Part shown: positions 44,061 through 57,753 of the stretch, one piece after another | Layout: every line of letters begins with the position of its first letter | Numbering within the stretch: position 1 is the stretch's first letter | Source: Actinotalea endophytica | GTDB lineage: Bacteria > Actinomycetota > Actinomycetes > Actinomycetales > Cellulomonadaceae | Reading direction: 5' to 3' | DNA length: 62,740 nt | NCBI RefSeq assembly: GCF_025717005.1 | Contig: NZ_JAOVZU010000014.1 | Location: 16,924-79,663, forward strand | Position numbers and translations under genes: made by a program | The notes under the pieces: generated by a model | Databases searched by the model: none | The model's input: the letters and a program-made list of their open reading frames with translations, nothing else | What the model was told of the DNA's origin: nothing

Positions 44061-45926
44061 TTGAGGATCACACGCAAGTCGGCAGCGGTGGCGGTGCTCG
44101 CCGCGAGCGCGCTCGCGCTCACCGCGTGCTCGGGTTCGAGCGGTGGCGACGAGAGCTCGTCGTCCACCTCCGACAATGCCGGGCTCGGTCAGGAGACCGC
44201 GGTCAACATCGCTTGGAACCAGCCGTTCTACTCGTACAACCAGAACACTGCGACGGGTAACGCGACGGCCAACGCGATCATCAAGTACCTGATGACCGAC
44301 GGCTTCAACTACTACGACAAGGACCTGAACCTCGTTCAGGACCCGGGCTTCGGCAGCTACGAGAAGGTCTCGGACGACCCGCTGACCATCAAGTACACCT
44401 TCGCCGACACCGCCATGTGGTCCGACGGCGTCGCGGTCACCCCGGCCGACTTCCTCCTCGAGTGGGCTGCCCAGAGCGGCAAGTTCAACAACGTCGAGCC
44501 GACGTACGACGAGGACTACAACGTCACGAACCAGGACGAGCTCGACGCGGGCATCTACTTCGACGCCGGCGGCGGCTGCGTGCAGAACTACATCTCGCAG
44601 ACCCCGGCGATCGACGGCAACACCATCACGCTGACGTACGACAAGCCGTTCGCCGACTGGGAGACCTGCATGACCGGGTCGTTCATGCCGGCACACGTCG
44701 TGGCGCAGCGCGCGCTGGGGATCGACGACCCGACCGAGGCCACCCAGGCCCTGGTCGACGCGATCGACAACGAGGACCTGACCTCGATCGCCCCGATCTC
44801 GCAGGTGTGGAGCAACGACTTCAACTACACCTCGCTCCCGGACGACGCGTCGCTGTACCTCTCCAACGGTGCGTACCTGATGACCGACTTCGTCCAGGAC
44901 CAGTACATGACCCTGAAGGCGAACGCGGACTACACCGGTGACCACGCGGCCACCATCGACACCGTGACGATCCGCTGGAACGGCGACGCCATGGGCCAGG
45001 TGCAGGCGCTCCAGAACGGTGAGGTCGACCTGATCAGCCCGCAGTCGACCGCGGACGTCCTCGAGGCGCTCAAGGCCATCGACGGCCTGACCGTCACCAC
45101 CGAGGACGAGGCCGTGTTCGAGCACGTCGACCTGCAGTTCGCCAACGGCGGCCCGTTCGACCCGGCCACCTACGGCGGCGACGCTGACGTGGCGCTCAAG
45201 GTTCGCCAGGCGTTCCTGCACACGATCCCGCGCCAGCAGATCGTGGACAACCTGATCAAGCCGCTCAACCCGAACGCCGAGCTGCGTCAGTCGTTCACCG
45301 TGGTGCCCGGCTCGCCGAACTACGACGCCGTCGTGGCCGCCAACGGCCAGGCCGACGTCTACGGCTCGCCGGACATCGAGACGGCCGCGAGCCTGCTCGC
45401 CGACGCCGGTGTCACCACGCCGGTCCAGGTGCGCCTGCTCTACGACCCCAACAACCCGCGTCGTCAGAACGAGTACGAGCTGATCGCGGCTTCGGCCAAG
45501 GACGCCGGCTTCGACGTCGTTCCTTACGAGGTCCAGAACGGTTGGGGTGCTGACCTCGACGGTGCGATCAACTACTACGACGCGGCGCTGTTCGGGTGGC
45601 AGTCCACCTCGACGGCCGTGACCGAGTCCGATGCGAACTACCGCACCGGCGGCCTGAACAACTTCTACGGGTACTCGAACCCCGAGGTCGACGCGCTGTT
45701 CGACCAGCTCGGTGTCGAGACCGACTCGACGAAGCAGGGCGAGATCCTCGGTCAGATCGAGAAGCACCTCGTCGACGACGCCTTCGGCGTCACGCTGTTC
45801 CAGTTCCCGGGCGTCACCGGCTGGAACCCGGCGAACATCGGCAACGTCCAGAAGATCTCGCTCTCGCCGACGATCTTCTACGGGTTCTGGGAGTGGACGC
45901 CGGGCGACGCCGCGGCGGCCAGCTGA
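44061..45926 (+). CDS. ABC peptide-binding lipoprotein (family 5)
   Basis: Extracytoplasmic solute-binding protein of a dipeptide/oligopeptide importer, 621 residues. The TTG at 44061 is preceded by AGGAGG with ideal spacing, and the next residues form a lipoprotein signal peptide: basic RITRK, hydrophobic core, and lipobox LTAC with the lipidated Cys at 23, followed by a Ser/Gly/Asp-rich linker. The mature part is a family 5 binding protein, with FADTAMWSDGVAVTPADFLLEW as the classic signature. Upstream in-frame sequence (from 43806) is not protein-like. In M. tuberculosis the related LpqW lies next to typA. Two strong hairpins separate it from the permease genes. Confidence 0.92.
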   Translation: MRITRKSAAVAVLAASALALTACSGSSGGDESSSSTSDNAGLGQETAVNIAWNQPFYSYNQNTATGNATANAIIKYLMTDGFNYYDKDLNLVQDPGFGSYEKVSDDPLTIKYTFADTAMWSDGVAVTPADFLLEWAAQSGKFNNVEPTYDEDYNVTNQDELDAGIYFDAGGGCVQNYISQTPAIDGNTITLTYDKPFADWETCMTGSFMPAHVVAQRALGIDDPTEATQALVDAIDNEDLTSIAPISQVWSNDFNYTSLPDDASLYLSNGAYLMTDFVQDQYMTLKANADYTGDHAATIDTVTIRWNGDAMGQVQALQNGEVDLISPQSTADVLEALKAIDGLTVTTEDEAVFEHVDLQFANGGPFDPATYGGDADVALKVRQAFLHTIPRQQIVDNLIKPLNPNAELRQSFTVVPGSPNYDAVVAANGQADVYGSPDIETAASLLADAGVTTPVQVRLLYDPNNPRRQNEYELIAASAKDAGFDVVPYEVQNGWGADLDGAINYYDAALFGWQSTSTAVTESDANYRTGGLNNFYGYSNPEVDALFDQLGVETDSTKQGEILGQIEKHLVDDAFGVTLFQFPGVTGWNPANIGNVQKISLSPTIFYGFWEWTPGDAAAAS

Positions 45927-45944
45927 TCTCCTGACCCTGACCGC

Positions 45945-45978
45945 CCGGTTGGGAGGGGCTGCGGTCCCTCCCAACCGG
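45945..45978 (+). terminator. Hairpin 1 after the binding-protein gene
   Basis: Perfect 13-bp stem (45945-45957 with 45966-45978), 8-base loop, no T tract. Likely protects the 3' end of the binding-protein mRNA or attenuates transcription. Confidence 0.7.
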
Positions 45979-45986
45979 AGGTCCTG

Positions 45987-46024
45987 ACTGAGGGCGCCGG
46001 AGCACCTGCCCCGGCGCCCTCAGT
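45987..46024 (+). terminator. Hairpin 2 / intrinsic terminator
   Basis: Perfect 14-bp stem (45987-46000 with 46011-46024), 10-base loop, followed by TCTGCC. It is the better terminator candidate of the pair and would make downstream transport genes less expressed than the binding protein. Confidence 0.75.
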
Positions 46025-46095
46025 TCTGCCGGGCGCAGCCGCTGGTCAGTGCCCGGAACGCCCCCGTTCGTGCGGGTGACCGCCTCCACCGGGGT

Positions 46096-46101
46096 TAGGA
46101 T
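46096..46101 (+). promoter_or_regulatory. -10 element TAGGAT upstream of the permease genes
   Basis: TAGGAT lies 38 bases before the GTG at 46140 and after the double hairpin, so the permease genes may have their own promoter. Confidence 0.4.
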
Positions 46102-46139
46102 CACCCGCTGAGTCTTTCCGCCGGAGCAAAGGCCCCCTG

Positions 46140-47681
46140 GTGCTCTCGTTCCTCGTCCGCCGTACCCTCACCGGGCTGGCGACGCTCTTCACGGCGATCT
46201 TCTTGATGTTCCTTCTGGTGAACCGCGCCGTCGACCCGCTCGACGACCTGCGGCAGTCCACCGCGCTCAACAAGGAACAGCTCATCGCTCAGCGCATCGA
46301 TCAGCTCGACCTGAACACACCGGTGGTCATCCGGTTCTTCAAGTGGCTGTGGAACTTCGTCCAGGGCGACCCGGGGGTGGCCTGGCGCAGCGGTGAGCCG
46401 GTCGGCCCGCTGATCGCCCACGCGATCGGTTCGACGCTGCAGCTGGTCACGGCGGCCACGTTCCTGGCCCTGGTCCTCGGCGTCACCGTCGGCATCGTGT
46501 CTGCACTGCGGCAGTACTCGACGTTCGACTACCTGATCATCTTCCTGTCGTTCCTGCTCTACTCGCTTCCCTCCTTCTGGGTCGCGGTCCTGCTCAAGCA
46601 GTGGGCGGCGATCGGCTTCAACGACTTCCTCGCGGACGCCTTCATCCCATGGCCGGTGGTCGCCGCGATATCAGCGGTCGCCGGCGTGCTCTGGATGTTC
46701 GCGATCGGCGGCACCGCTCGGCGGCGAGTGCAGACCTTCCTGCTCGGGGCCGCGGCGACGTTCGCCATGCTGGCCTACCTCCAGCTCACGGACTGGTGGC
46801 AGAACCCGACCGTCGGCCCGGTGCTCCTCGCGGTGGTCGGCACGGCGATCGCGTTCGCGGTGGCCGGGATCGGCGCCGGGCTGCGCAACCGGCGGGCGCT
46901 GTTCTCCGCGCTGACCGCCGTCGCGCTCGGTGTGGTCCTGTACTTCCCGATGCAGTCGTTCTTCGCCCTGCCGATGTTCGGCACCAACGGCAGCGTGACC
47001 GCGACGCTGATGATCTTCGGCCTCGCCGCGGTCTCGATCGTGGTCGGCCTCGGGATCGGCTGGCTGTTCGCCGGGCCCGACCGTGGGATCTCGATGCGGA
47101 CCGCGGCGATCACGTCGTTCCTGGTAGCAGCCTTGATCTTCATCGACCAGGTGATGCAGGTCTGGGGGCCGTACTCCAACTACCTGCGTGGCCGACCGAT
47201 CCCGACGTTCGGCGACCGCACGCCGAACATCGGCGGGAACTACTGGGTCGGCGTGCTCGACTCGTACACGCACCTGATCCTGCCGACGCTGACGCTCATC
47301 CTCATCGCGTTCGCCGCGTACACCCGGTACTCGCGCTCGAGCATGCTCGAGGTGATGGGCCAGGACTACATCCGGACGGCGCGAGCCAAGGGCCTGCCGG
47401 AGCGGGTCGTCGTGGTCCGGCACGCCTTCCGGAACACCCTCATCCCGCTCGCCACGATCGTGCCGATCGACGTCATCACGCTGATCGGAGGCGCGATCAT
47501 CACCGAGGCCGTCTTCGCCCGGCCGGGCATGGGCCAGCTGTTCATCCAGTCCCTCGGCGGCGCCGAGGTCGAGCCGGTGATGGCGTACCTGGTGATCACC
47601 GCCACGCTGGCGATCCTCGCGAACATCATCGCGGACATCATCTACGCCGCCGTCGACCCCCGGATCAGGTTGGAAGCATGA
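46140..47681 (+). CDS. ABC peptide transporter permease, DppB-like with large insertion
   Basis: First permease of the peptide importer. The N-terminus has the DppB-type first helix and the LQLVTAATFLALVLGV segment; the C-terminus has the binding-protein-dependent signature with YIRTARAKGLPE (EAA loop contact to the ATPase) and FARPGMGQL. Between about residues 155 and 365 lies an extra segment of about 170 residues with four to five additional hydrophobic helices, absent from standard DppB (about 310-340 residues); total length here is 513. The next permease overlaps by 4 bases. RBS is weak. Confidence 0.9.
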   Translation: MLSFLVRRTLTGLATLFTAIFLMFLLVNRAVDPLDDLRQSTALNKEQLIAQRIDQLDLNTPVVIRFFKWLWNFVQGDPGVAWRSGEPVGPLIAHAIGSTLQLVTAATFLALVLGVTVGIVSALRQYSTFDYLIIFLSFLLYSLPSFWVAVLLKQWAAIGFNDFLADAFIPWPVVAAISAVAGVLWMFAIGGTARRRVQTFLLGAAATFAMLAYLQLTDWWQNPTVGPVLLAVVGTAIAFAVAGIGAGLRNRRALFSALTAVALGVVLYFPMQSFFALPMFGTNGSVTATLMIFGLAAVSIVVGLGIGWLFAGPDRGISMRTAAITSFLVAALIFIDQVMQVWGPYSNYLRGRPIPTFGDRTPNIGGNYWVGVLDSYTHLILPTLTLILIAFAAYTRYSRSSMLEVMGQDYIRTARAKGLPERVVVVRHAFRNTLIPLATIVPIDVITLIGGAIITEAVFARPGMGQLFIQSLGGAEVEPVMAYLVITATLAILANIIADIIYAAVDPRIRLEA

Positions 47682-48826
47682 GCACGGAACCGACTCAGCC
47701 GGACGCCGGCCTGGAGCACGCCGAGAACGCGATCGAGCTCAAGGAGGTCGAGGGCCTCTCGCAGGGGCAGATCGTCCGGCGCCGGTTCTTCCGGCACAAG
47801 GGCGCCCTCGCCGGCCTGGCTGTGCTGCTCTTCATCATCGTGCTGGCCACGTCCTCGGTCGGCGTCGGGCCGATCCCGGGCTGGTGGCACTTCACCGGTA
47901 ACGAGACCGGCGCGATGGTCAACCCGGGCGGGCGCCCGACCCTGACCATGCCGACGTGGCTCGGCGGGACCGGCTTCTCGCTCGGCGAGCACCCGTTCGG
48001 CCAGGACGAGGTGGGTCATGACAGCTTCGCGCGCGTGATGCGCGGTGCGCAGACCTCGCTCATGGTCATGTTCATCATCGGTCTGACGTCGATGATCATC
48101 GGTGTGATCGTCGGATCGTCCGCCGGCTACTTCCGCGGCAAGGTGGACACCCTGCTGATGCGTGCGACCGACCTGGTCATCACGATCCCGGTGCTCGTGA
48201 TCGGCGCGGTGATCGGAAAGCTCGCGGGCCGGGTGTCGGGCATGCTCTTCGCCGTCGCGATGGGCTTCATCCTCTGGACGGGCCTGGCCCGCCTGGTCCG
48301 CGGCGAGTTCCTCACGCTGCGCGAGCGCGAGTTCGTGGACGCAGCGCGGGTCGCCGGCGCGAGCAACACCCGGATCATCTTCAAGCACATCCTGCCGAAC
48401 GCGATCGGCGTGATCATCGTGGCGACGACGCTGCTGATGAGCTCCGCGATCCTGCTCGAGACCGCGCTGTCCTACCTCGGGTTCGGCATCCAGCCGCCCG
48501 AGGTCTCGCTCGGCCGGCTGATCTCGGACTACCAGGGCGCGTTCGCGACCCGGCCGTGGCTGTTCTGGTGGCCCGGCCTGTTCATCGTGGCGATCGCGCT
48601 CAGCGTGAACTTCATCGGCGACGGCCTGCGCGACGCGTTCGACCCGCGGCAGAAGCGCATCCCGTCCCAGCGCAAGATGGAGAAGGCCAAGCTCGCCCAG
48701 CGCGGCAGCGGCCCGGACGACCGGATCGACGCGGCCGGCCGGCCGCTCGACTCGAACGTCGAGCGCGCCGCGGACAACGTGCGCAGGTCGGGCGGCCAGC
48801 AGGGCGGCTACTCCGGTGGTTCCTGA
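47678..48826 (+). CDS. ABC peptide transporter permease, DppC-like
   Basis: Second permease of the peptide importer, 382 residues. A charged cytoplasmic N-terminus (about 1-35) carries SQGQIVRRRFFRHKGA, the OppC-N motif before the first helix. The transmembrane domain has the ATPase-contact loop FVDAARVAGASNTRIIFKHILPN and the C-terminal YLGFGIQPPEVSLGRLI signature. A hydrophilic Arg/Gly-rich C-terminal tail of about 60 residues is unusual. ATG overlaps the DppB-like stop (ATGA). Confidence 0.93.
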   Translation: MSTEPTQPDAGLEHAENAIELKEVEGLSQGQIVRRRFFRHKGALAGLAVLLFIIVLATSSVGVGPIPGWWHFTGNETGAMVNPGGRPTLTMPTWLGGTGFSLGEHPFGQDEVGHDSFARVMRGAQTSLMVMFIIGLTSMIIGVIVGSSAGYFRGKVDTLLMRATDLVITIPVLVIGAVIGKLAGRVSGMLFAVAMGFILWTGLARLVRGEFLTLREREFVDAARVAGASNTRIIFKHILPNAIGVIIVATTLLMSSAILLETALSYLGFGIQPPEVSLGRLISDYQGAFATRPWLFWWPGLFIVAIALSVNFIGDGLRDAFDPRQKRIPSQRKMEKAKLAQRGSGPDDRIDAAGRPLDSNVERAADNVRRSGGQQGGYSGGS

Positions 48827-48842
48827 CGTGCGGCTCCCGCGG

Positions 48843-49421
48843 TCAGAGCGTCGCGGCCACGCCGACGAGCGTGACCAGCGCGAGCGCGCCCGCGATCGTG
48901 CCGCGGTGCCAGGTGACCGTCTCGGTCACACCCTGCTCCTCGGCGGCACGGCGAGCGCCGTCCAGGGCGCCGGAGGCCACCAGCTCGTCCTGACGGCGCC
49001 GGATCGCCGCGGCGACCACCTCGGCGGACGCACGGCTCGGCTCGGCCGGTGGGCGACCGCGCCGCGCGGCCTGGGACAGCGTCTGCTGGGTGCCGCTCGC
49101 CCGGGGTGCCGCCCAGGCGGTCCAGCGGTGCCGCGGGGTGCTGAGCACCAGGGACCAGCCGGCCTCGGCATCGACCACCAGCGGCCAGGGCACCTGGATG
49201 GTGCGGACCACGTTCACCACGGTGACGCCGCCGTCGTCGAGGATCACGCGCGGACGCCAGAACAGCGCCCAGCTCATGCCGACCACGAAGCCCGCGATCG
49301 CCACCGCGAGCACCGAGGTGCGCAGGTCTCCGCCGGACACCACACCGCCGACGCCGAGCGCGCCCGCCGCAGCGGTGACCACCGTGAGCACTCGCCCGTA
49401 CGTCGACACGTAGACGTCCAT
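48843..49421 (-). CDS. PH-domain-like membrane protein
   Basis: A 192-residue protein with two N-terminal transmembrane helices (about 10-30, 37-55), a bacterial PH-like beta domain (about 58-110; VILDDGGVTVVNVVRT and VPWPLVVDAEAG), a helical segment, and a C-terminal hydrophobic stretch. This arrangement is common in actinobacterial PH domain proteins of unknown role. It is encoded on the opposite strand in the middle of the peptide-transport cluster, divergent from the dual ATPase gene with 62 bp between. The start ATG 49421 is chosen for domain layout. Confidence 0.72.
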   Translation of the reverse strand: MDVYVSTYGRVLTVVTAAAGALGVGGVVSGGDLRTSVLAVAIAGFVVGMSWALFWRPRVILDDGGVTVVNVVRTIQVPWPLVVDAEAGWSLVLSTPRHRWTAWAAPRASGTQQTLSQAARRGRPPAEPSRASAEVVAAAIRRRQDELVASGALDGARRAAEEQGVTETVTWHRGTIAGALALVTLVGVAATL

Positions 49422-49483
49422 GCCCCCATGCTCCCTCATCGGCCGGCGGTCACCTCCGCCCACGCCGCAGGAAGGACCCACCT

Positions 49484-51397
49484 GTGACCACTGACGCGTC
49501 CGTCGCCACCGACACCCCGGTGCTCAGCGTCCGCGACCTGGGCGTCGACTTCTACGTCGACGGCCAGTGGTTCCCTGCTGCCACCGGCATGAACTACGAC
49601 GTGCATCCCGGTGAGGTGCTCGCCATCGTCGGCGAGTCCGGCTCCGGCAAGACCCAGTCGTCGATGTCGCTGATCGGCCTGCTGCCGCCCAACGGCCGGG
49701 CGAGCGGCAGCGTCAAGCTCGGCGACCGCGAGCTGATCGGCATGCCCTCCTCGCGGCTGCGCCGGATCCGCGGCCGCGAGATCGCGGTGATCTTCCAGGA
49801 GCCGATGACCGCGCTGAACCCCGTCTACACCGTCGGGTTCCAGATCGTCGAGACGCTGCGCACCCACTTCGACATGGCGCCCAGCGAGGCGAAGAAGCGG
49901 GCGATCGAGCTGCTCACCATGGTGGAGATCCCCGACCCCGCGGGCCGGTTCCACTCCTACCCGCACCAGCTCTCGGGCGGCCAGCGCCAGCGCGCCATGA
50001 TCGCCCAGGCGCTGGCCTGCGACCCGACCCTGCTGATCGCCGACGAGCCGACCACGGCCCTCGACGTCACCGTGCAGGCCGAGATCCTCAAGCTGATGCG
50101 TGACCTGCGGTCGCGGATCAACTCCGGGATCATCCTCATCACGCACGACATGGGCGTGGTCGCGGACATGGCCGACCGGATCATCGTGATGAAGGACGGC
50201 GTGGTCGTCGAGCACGGCACCTCGGCGGAGATCTTCGGCAACCCGACCCACCCGTACACCCAGAAGCTGCTGGCCGCGGTGCCGCACCTGGGCCGGACGG
50301 GCGGTGTCGACCTGACGGCGACGCTCGGGGCGGCCGCCGAGGCAGGGCCCGAGGAGACGACCGCCCCGGCCGCGGAGGCACCGGTCGCCCCTGTCGTCAA
50401 GGAGCCGGAGGCCGCAGCGCCGGCCCCGACAGCGCCGTCGACCGCGCCGGTCGTCATGGACGCGCGCGGCATGATCATCGAGTACCCGGGGCGCCGCCGC
50501 ACCCCGGCCTTCCGGGCCGTGGACGGCGTGGACCTGATGATCCGGCAGGGCGAGGTCGTCGGCCTCGTCGGCGAGTCCGGCTCGGGCAAGACCACGATCG
50601 GGCGCTCGGTCGTCGGCCTGCTGCCGGTCACCGGCGGTGAGCTCGACGTGTGCGGCATCTCGATGGTCGGCGCGACCTGGAAGTCGCTGCGTCCGCTGCG
50701 CACCCAGGTCGGCATCGTCTTCCAGGACCCGGGCTCGTCCCTCAACCCGCGTCTGCCGATCGGTGAGTCGATCGGCGAGCCGCTGCGACTGCACGGCGGC
50801 AAGAAGGGCGCCGACCTGGATCGTGAGGTCGAGCGTCTGCTCGACCAGGTGCAGCTGCCCCGCTGGATGCGCAACCGCTACCCCCACGAGCTGTCCGGCG
50901 GCCAGCGCCAGCGGGTCGGCATCGCGCGAGCCCTCTCGCTCGAGCCGAAGCTCCTGGTGGCCGACGAGCCGACCTCGGCGCTCGACGTGTCGGTGCAGGC
51001 GACCGTGCTGGAGCTGTTCCAGGAGCTGCAGCGCGAGCACGGCTTCGCCTGCCTCTTCATCTCGCACGACCTCGCCGTCGTCGAGCTGCTCTCGGACCGC
51101 ATCGCCGTGATGCACAACGGCAAGCTGGTCGAGGTCGGCGAGACCGCGCAGGTCGTCAACCACCCGCAGGACCCGTACACCCAGCGGCTCATCGCCGCGG
51201 TGCCGGTGCCCGACCCGGAGGAGCAGCGCAAGCGGCGCGAGGCACGCGACGCGATGCTCGAGGCCCAGCGGCTCGAGATCGAGCGCGAGGAGGCGGAGGC
51301 TGCCGCGGGTCACGGTCGCCGTAGGCGGCACGGCGAGGACGCGGTGCGGCACGGTGTGGAGGACGCCGAGACGCAGGACCCGAGCCGCGGGTTCTGA
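49484..51397 (+). CDS. Dual ATP-binding protein of the peptide ABC importer (DppD-DppF fusion)
   Basis: Two complete ABC domains in one 637-residue chain. Domain 1 (about 10-280) has Walker [10 protein letters not shown], signature [10 protein letters not shown] and Walker [13 protein letters not shown]; domain 2 (about 325-590) has [24 protein letters not shown] and [12 protein letters not shown]. Each is followed by the oligopeptide-type [16 protein letters not shown] motif. They are joined by an Ala/Glu/Pro linker. A charged tail of about 50 residues ends the protein. GTG with AGGAAGG upstream. Powers the permeases encoded at 46140-48826. Confidence 0.95.
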   Translation: MTTDASVATDTPVLSVRDLGVDFYVDGQWFPAATGMNYDVHPGEVLAIVGESGSGKTQSSMSLIGLLPPNGRASGSVKLGDRELIGMPSSRLRRIRGREIAVIFQEPMTALNPVYTVGFQIVETLRTHFDMAPSEAKKRAIELLTMVEIPDPAGRFHSYPHQLSGGQRQRAMIAQALACDPTLLIADEPTTALDVTVQAEILKLMRDLRSRINSGIILITHDMGVVADMADRIIVMKDGVVVEHGTSAEIFGNPTHPYTQKLLAAVPHLGRTGGVDLTATLGAAAEAGPEETTAPAAEAPVAPVVKEPEAAAPAPTAPSTAPVVMDARGMIIEYPGRRRTPAFRAVDGVDLMIRQGEVVGLVGESGSGKTTIGRSVVGLLPVTGGELDVCGISMVGATWKSLRPLRTQVGIVFQDPGSSLNPRLPIGESIGEPLRLHGGKKGADLDREVERLLDQVQLPRWMRNRYPHELSGGQRQRVGIARALSLEPKLLVADEPTSALDVSVQATVLELFQELQREHGFACLFISHDLAVVELLSDRIAVMHNGKLVEVGETAQVVNHPQDPYTQRLIAAVPVPDPEEQRKRREARDAMLEAQRLEIEREEAEAAAGHGRRRRHGEDAVRHGVEDAETQDPSRGF

Positions 51398-51464
51398 GCG
51401 GAGGTCTTCAGCGCGGGGTCCGGGTGCGAGAGCGCTCGGTGCGCTGCTCGGTGCGTGCGCGAGA

Positions 51465-51470
51465 TAGGAT
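51465..51470 (+). promoter_or_regulatory. -10 element TAGGAT upstream of typA
   Basis: TAGGAT would start transcription near 51477, giving a leader of about 48 bases before ATG 51525. No clear Shine-Dalgarno is seen in that leader. Confidence 0.45.
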
Positions 51471-51524
51471 GGCCCGTCCTGCACCGGCGTCGGTGCGTCC
51501 TCCCCATGAACTGCGAGTCCTGGC

Positions 51525-53431
<1,907 letters not shown>

Positions 53432-53435
<4 letters not shown>

Positions 53436-54352
53436 CCCCCGGCGCCGGTTCCGGCGGGCTCGTCGCGGTGCATGCGCACCCCGACGACGAGACCCTCTGG
53501 ACCGGCGCGCTGCTCGCCACCTGGTCGCGCTCCGGCCGGCCGGTCACCGTGGTCACGTGCACCCGCGGTGAGCAGGGCGAGGTGCTCGGCCCGGACCAGC
53601 ACCTGGCAGGTGACCCCGCCGGACTGGCTCGGCACCGTCTCGGCGAGCTCGCAGGTGCACTCGCCGCGCTCGGCGTCGCCGACCACGCCTTCCTCGACGA
53701 GCTCGGCGGCGGCGACCGGTGGGTCGACTCGGGGATGGTCTGGGGACCGGACGGCCGGGCGATGATCGGCCCCGACGTGCCGGCCGGAGCGTTCGCCCGG
53801 GCGGACGTCGGCCTGGCCGCGACGGGGCTGGCCGCGCTGCTGAGGGCCCGGCGCCCCGACGCGGTGGTCGGTTACGAGCCTGGCGGCGGCTACGGTCACC
53901 CGGACCACGTCCAGGCCCACCGGGTGATGATGCGCGCCGTGCGCCTCGCGGCGGACGACGTTGACGGGGTTCCCGGGTGGGAGGTGCCGTGCGTCCTGTG
54001 GGCTGCCCAGGACGGTGACGCGCTCGTCCAGGGCAGGCAGAGCTGCGCGGCGCGCGTGCCTGCGGGTCTGGTCTCGTCGGTGGGCTCGCCGCTGCCGTCG
54101 GCGGCCGTGCCGCCCGACGAGGTCGACGTCCTGGTGGACGTGGCACCGGTGCTCGACCCGCTGCTCGAGGCGCTGCGGGCGCACGTCACCCAGGTCCAGG
54201 CCGCGAAGGCCGTGGTGCTGCCGGGTGTCGTGGCGCAGTACGCCCTCAGCGGCGGACTCCTCGAGCCCGTCCTCGCGACCGAGTCGTACCGCCTCGCGCC
54301 CGGATCTGACGCGTCGGCTGTGCGGTGGCCTCAGGGAGTTCGCGTACCGTGA
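53432..54352 (+). CDS. mshB: N-acetyl-GlcNAc-inositol deacetylase MshB
   Basis: Zinc deacetylase making GlcN-Ins in mycothiol biosynthesis. The LmbE motif AHPDDETLWTGA is at residues about 15-26 and the third ligand in GGGYGHPDHVQAH near 152-164. The 306-residue length and the ETLWTGA sequence favour MshB over Mca. GTG overlaps the typA stop by 4 bases; the next membrane protein gene overlaps by 4 as well, so typA-mshB-membrane protein form an operon. Together with mca at 16568 it indicates that the organism makes and recycles mycothiol. Confidence 0.92.
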
Positions 54353-54726
54353 CCGCCGTGGACCTGAGCCCTCGCACGCTGGCCCGGTGGGCCGGCAGCT
54401 TCTTCCTCGGCGTCGTCATCGGCGTGATCGGGACCGGCGTGCATCGCCTCTCTCGGCCGTGGGGCCTCGTGCTCGCGCTCGCGATCGTGCTGCTCGGCGG
54501 CGTGGTGGCGCGTGCCTGGACCGGTGGCGGTGGGATGCTCGCACTCGGTCTGGGCGTCGCGACGACGACCGCGGTGCTCGGGACCGAGGGTCCGGGCGGT
54601 GACACCTTGGTGCCGGCTGACGTGTACGGCTACATCTGGTACGTGGGCGCGCTCGTCGTGGCACTCGCCCTGCTGCTGCCCGGTGCCTGGTTCCGAGAGC
54701 GCGCCGAATCGCGCCCCGACGCGTGA
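54349..54726 (+). CDS. Four-helix membrane protein coupled to mshB
   Basis: A 125-residue protein with four hydrophobic segments (about 12-30, 36-55, 58-78, 92-112) and a charged tail. No domain recognised; it corresponds by place to Rv1171 directly after mshB. The GTG at 54349 overlaps the mshB stop by 4 bases. TACCGT (54345-54350) is 7 bases before an in-frame GTG at 54358, so a leaderless internal start is an alternative. Confidence 0.75.
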   Translation: MTAVDLSPRTLARWAGSFFLGVVIGVIGTGVHRLSRPWGLVLALAIVLLGGVVARAWTGGGGMLALGLGVATTTAVLGTEGPGGDTLVPADVYGYIWYVGALVVALALLLPGAWFRERAESRPDA

Positions 54727-54737
54727 CCCTCCGCACG

Positions 54738-54743
54738 TAGAAT
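54738..54743 (+). promoter_or_regulatory. -10 element TAGAAT upstream of the VanW gene
   Basis: TAGAAT gives a predicted leader of about 50 bases before the ribosome site AGGAGAGAG and ATG 54801. Confidence 0.55.
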
Positions 54744-54800
54744 CGCCGTTCGGCGCTGAAGAGACGCCAGTCTCCCGACCCGCAGGAGAGAGCACCACGC

Positions 54801-57716
<2,916 letters not shown>

Positions 57717-57753
57717 GCGGGCGGGCCGCTGATCGGCGGGGACACCGGTAGCG

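Noticed and set aside
43806-45926. 706-residue version of the peptide-binding protein
   Set aside because: The lipoprotein signal peptide and an ideal AGGAGG place the start at TTG 44061.
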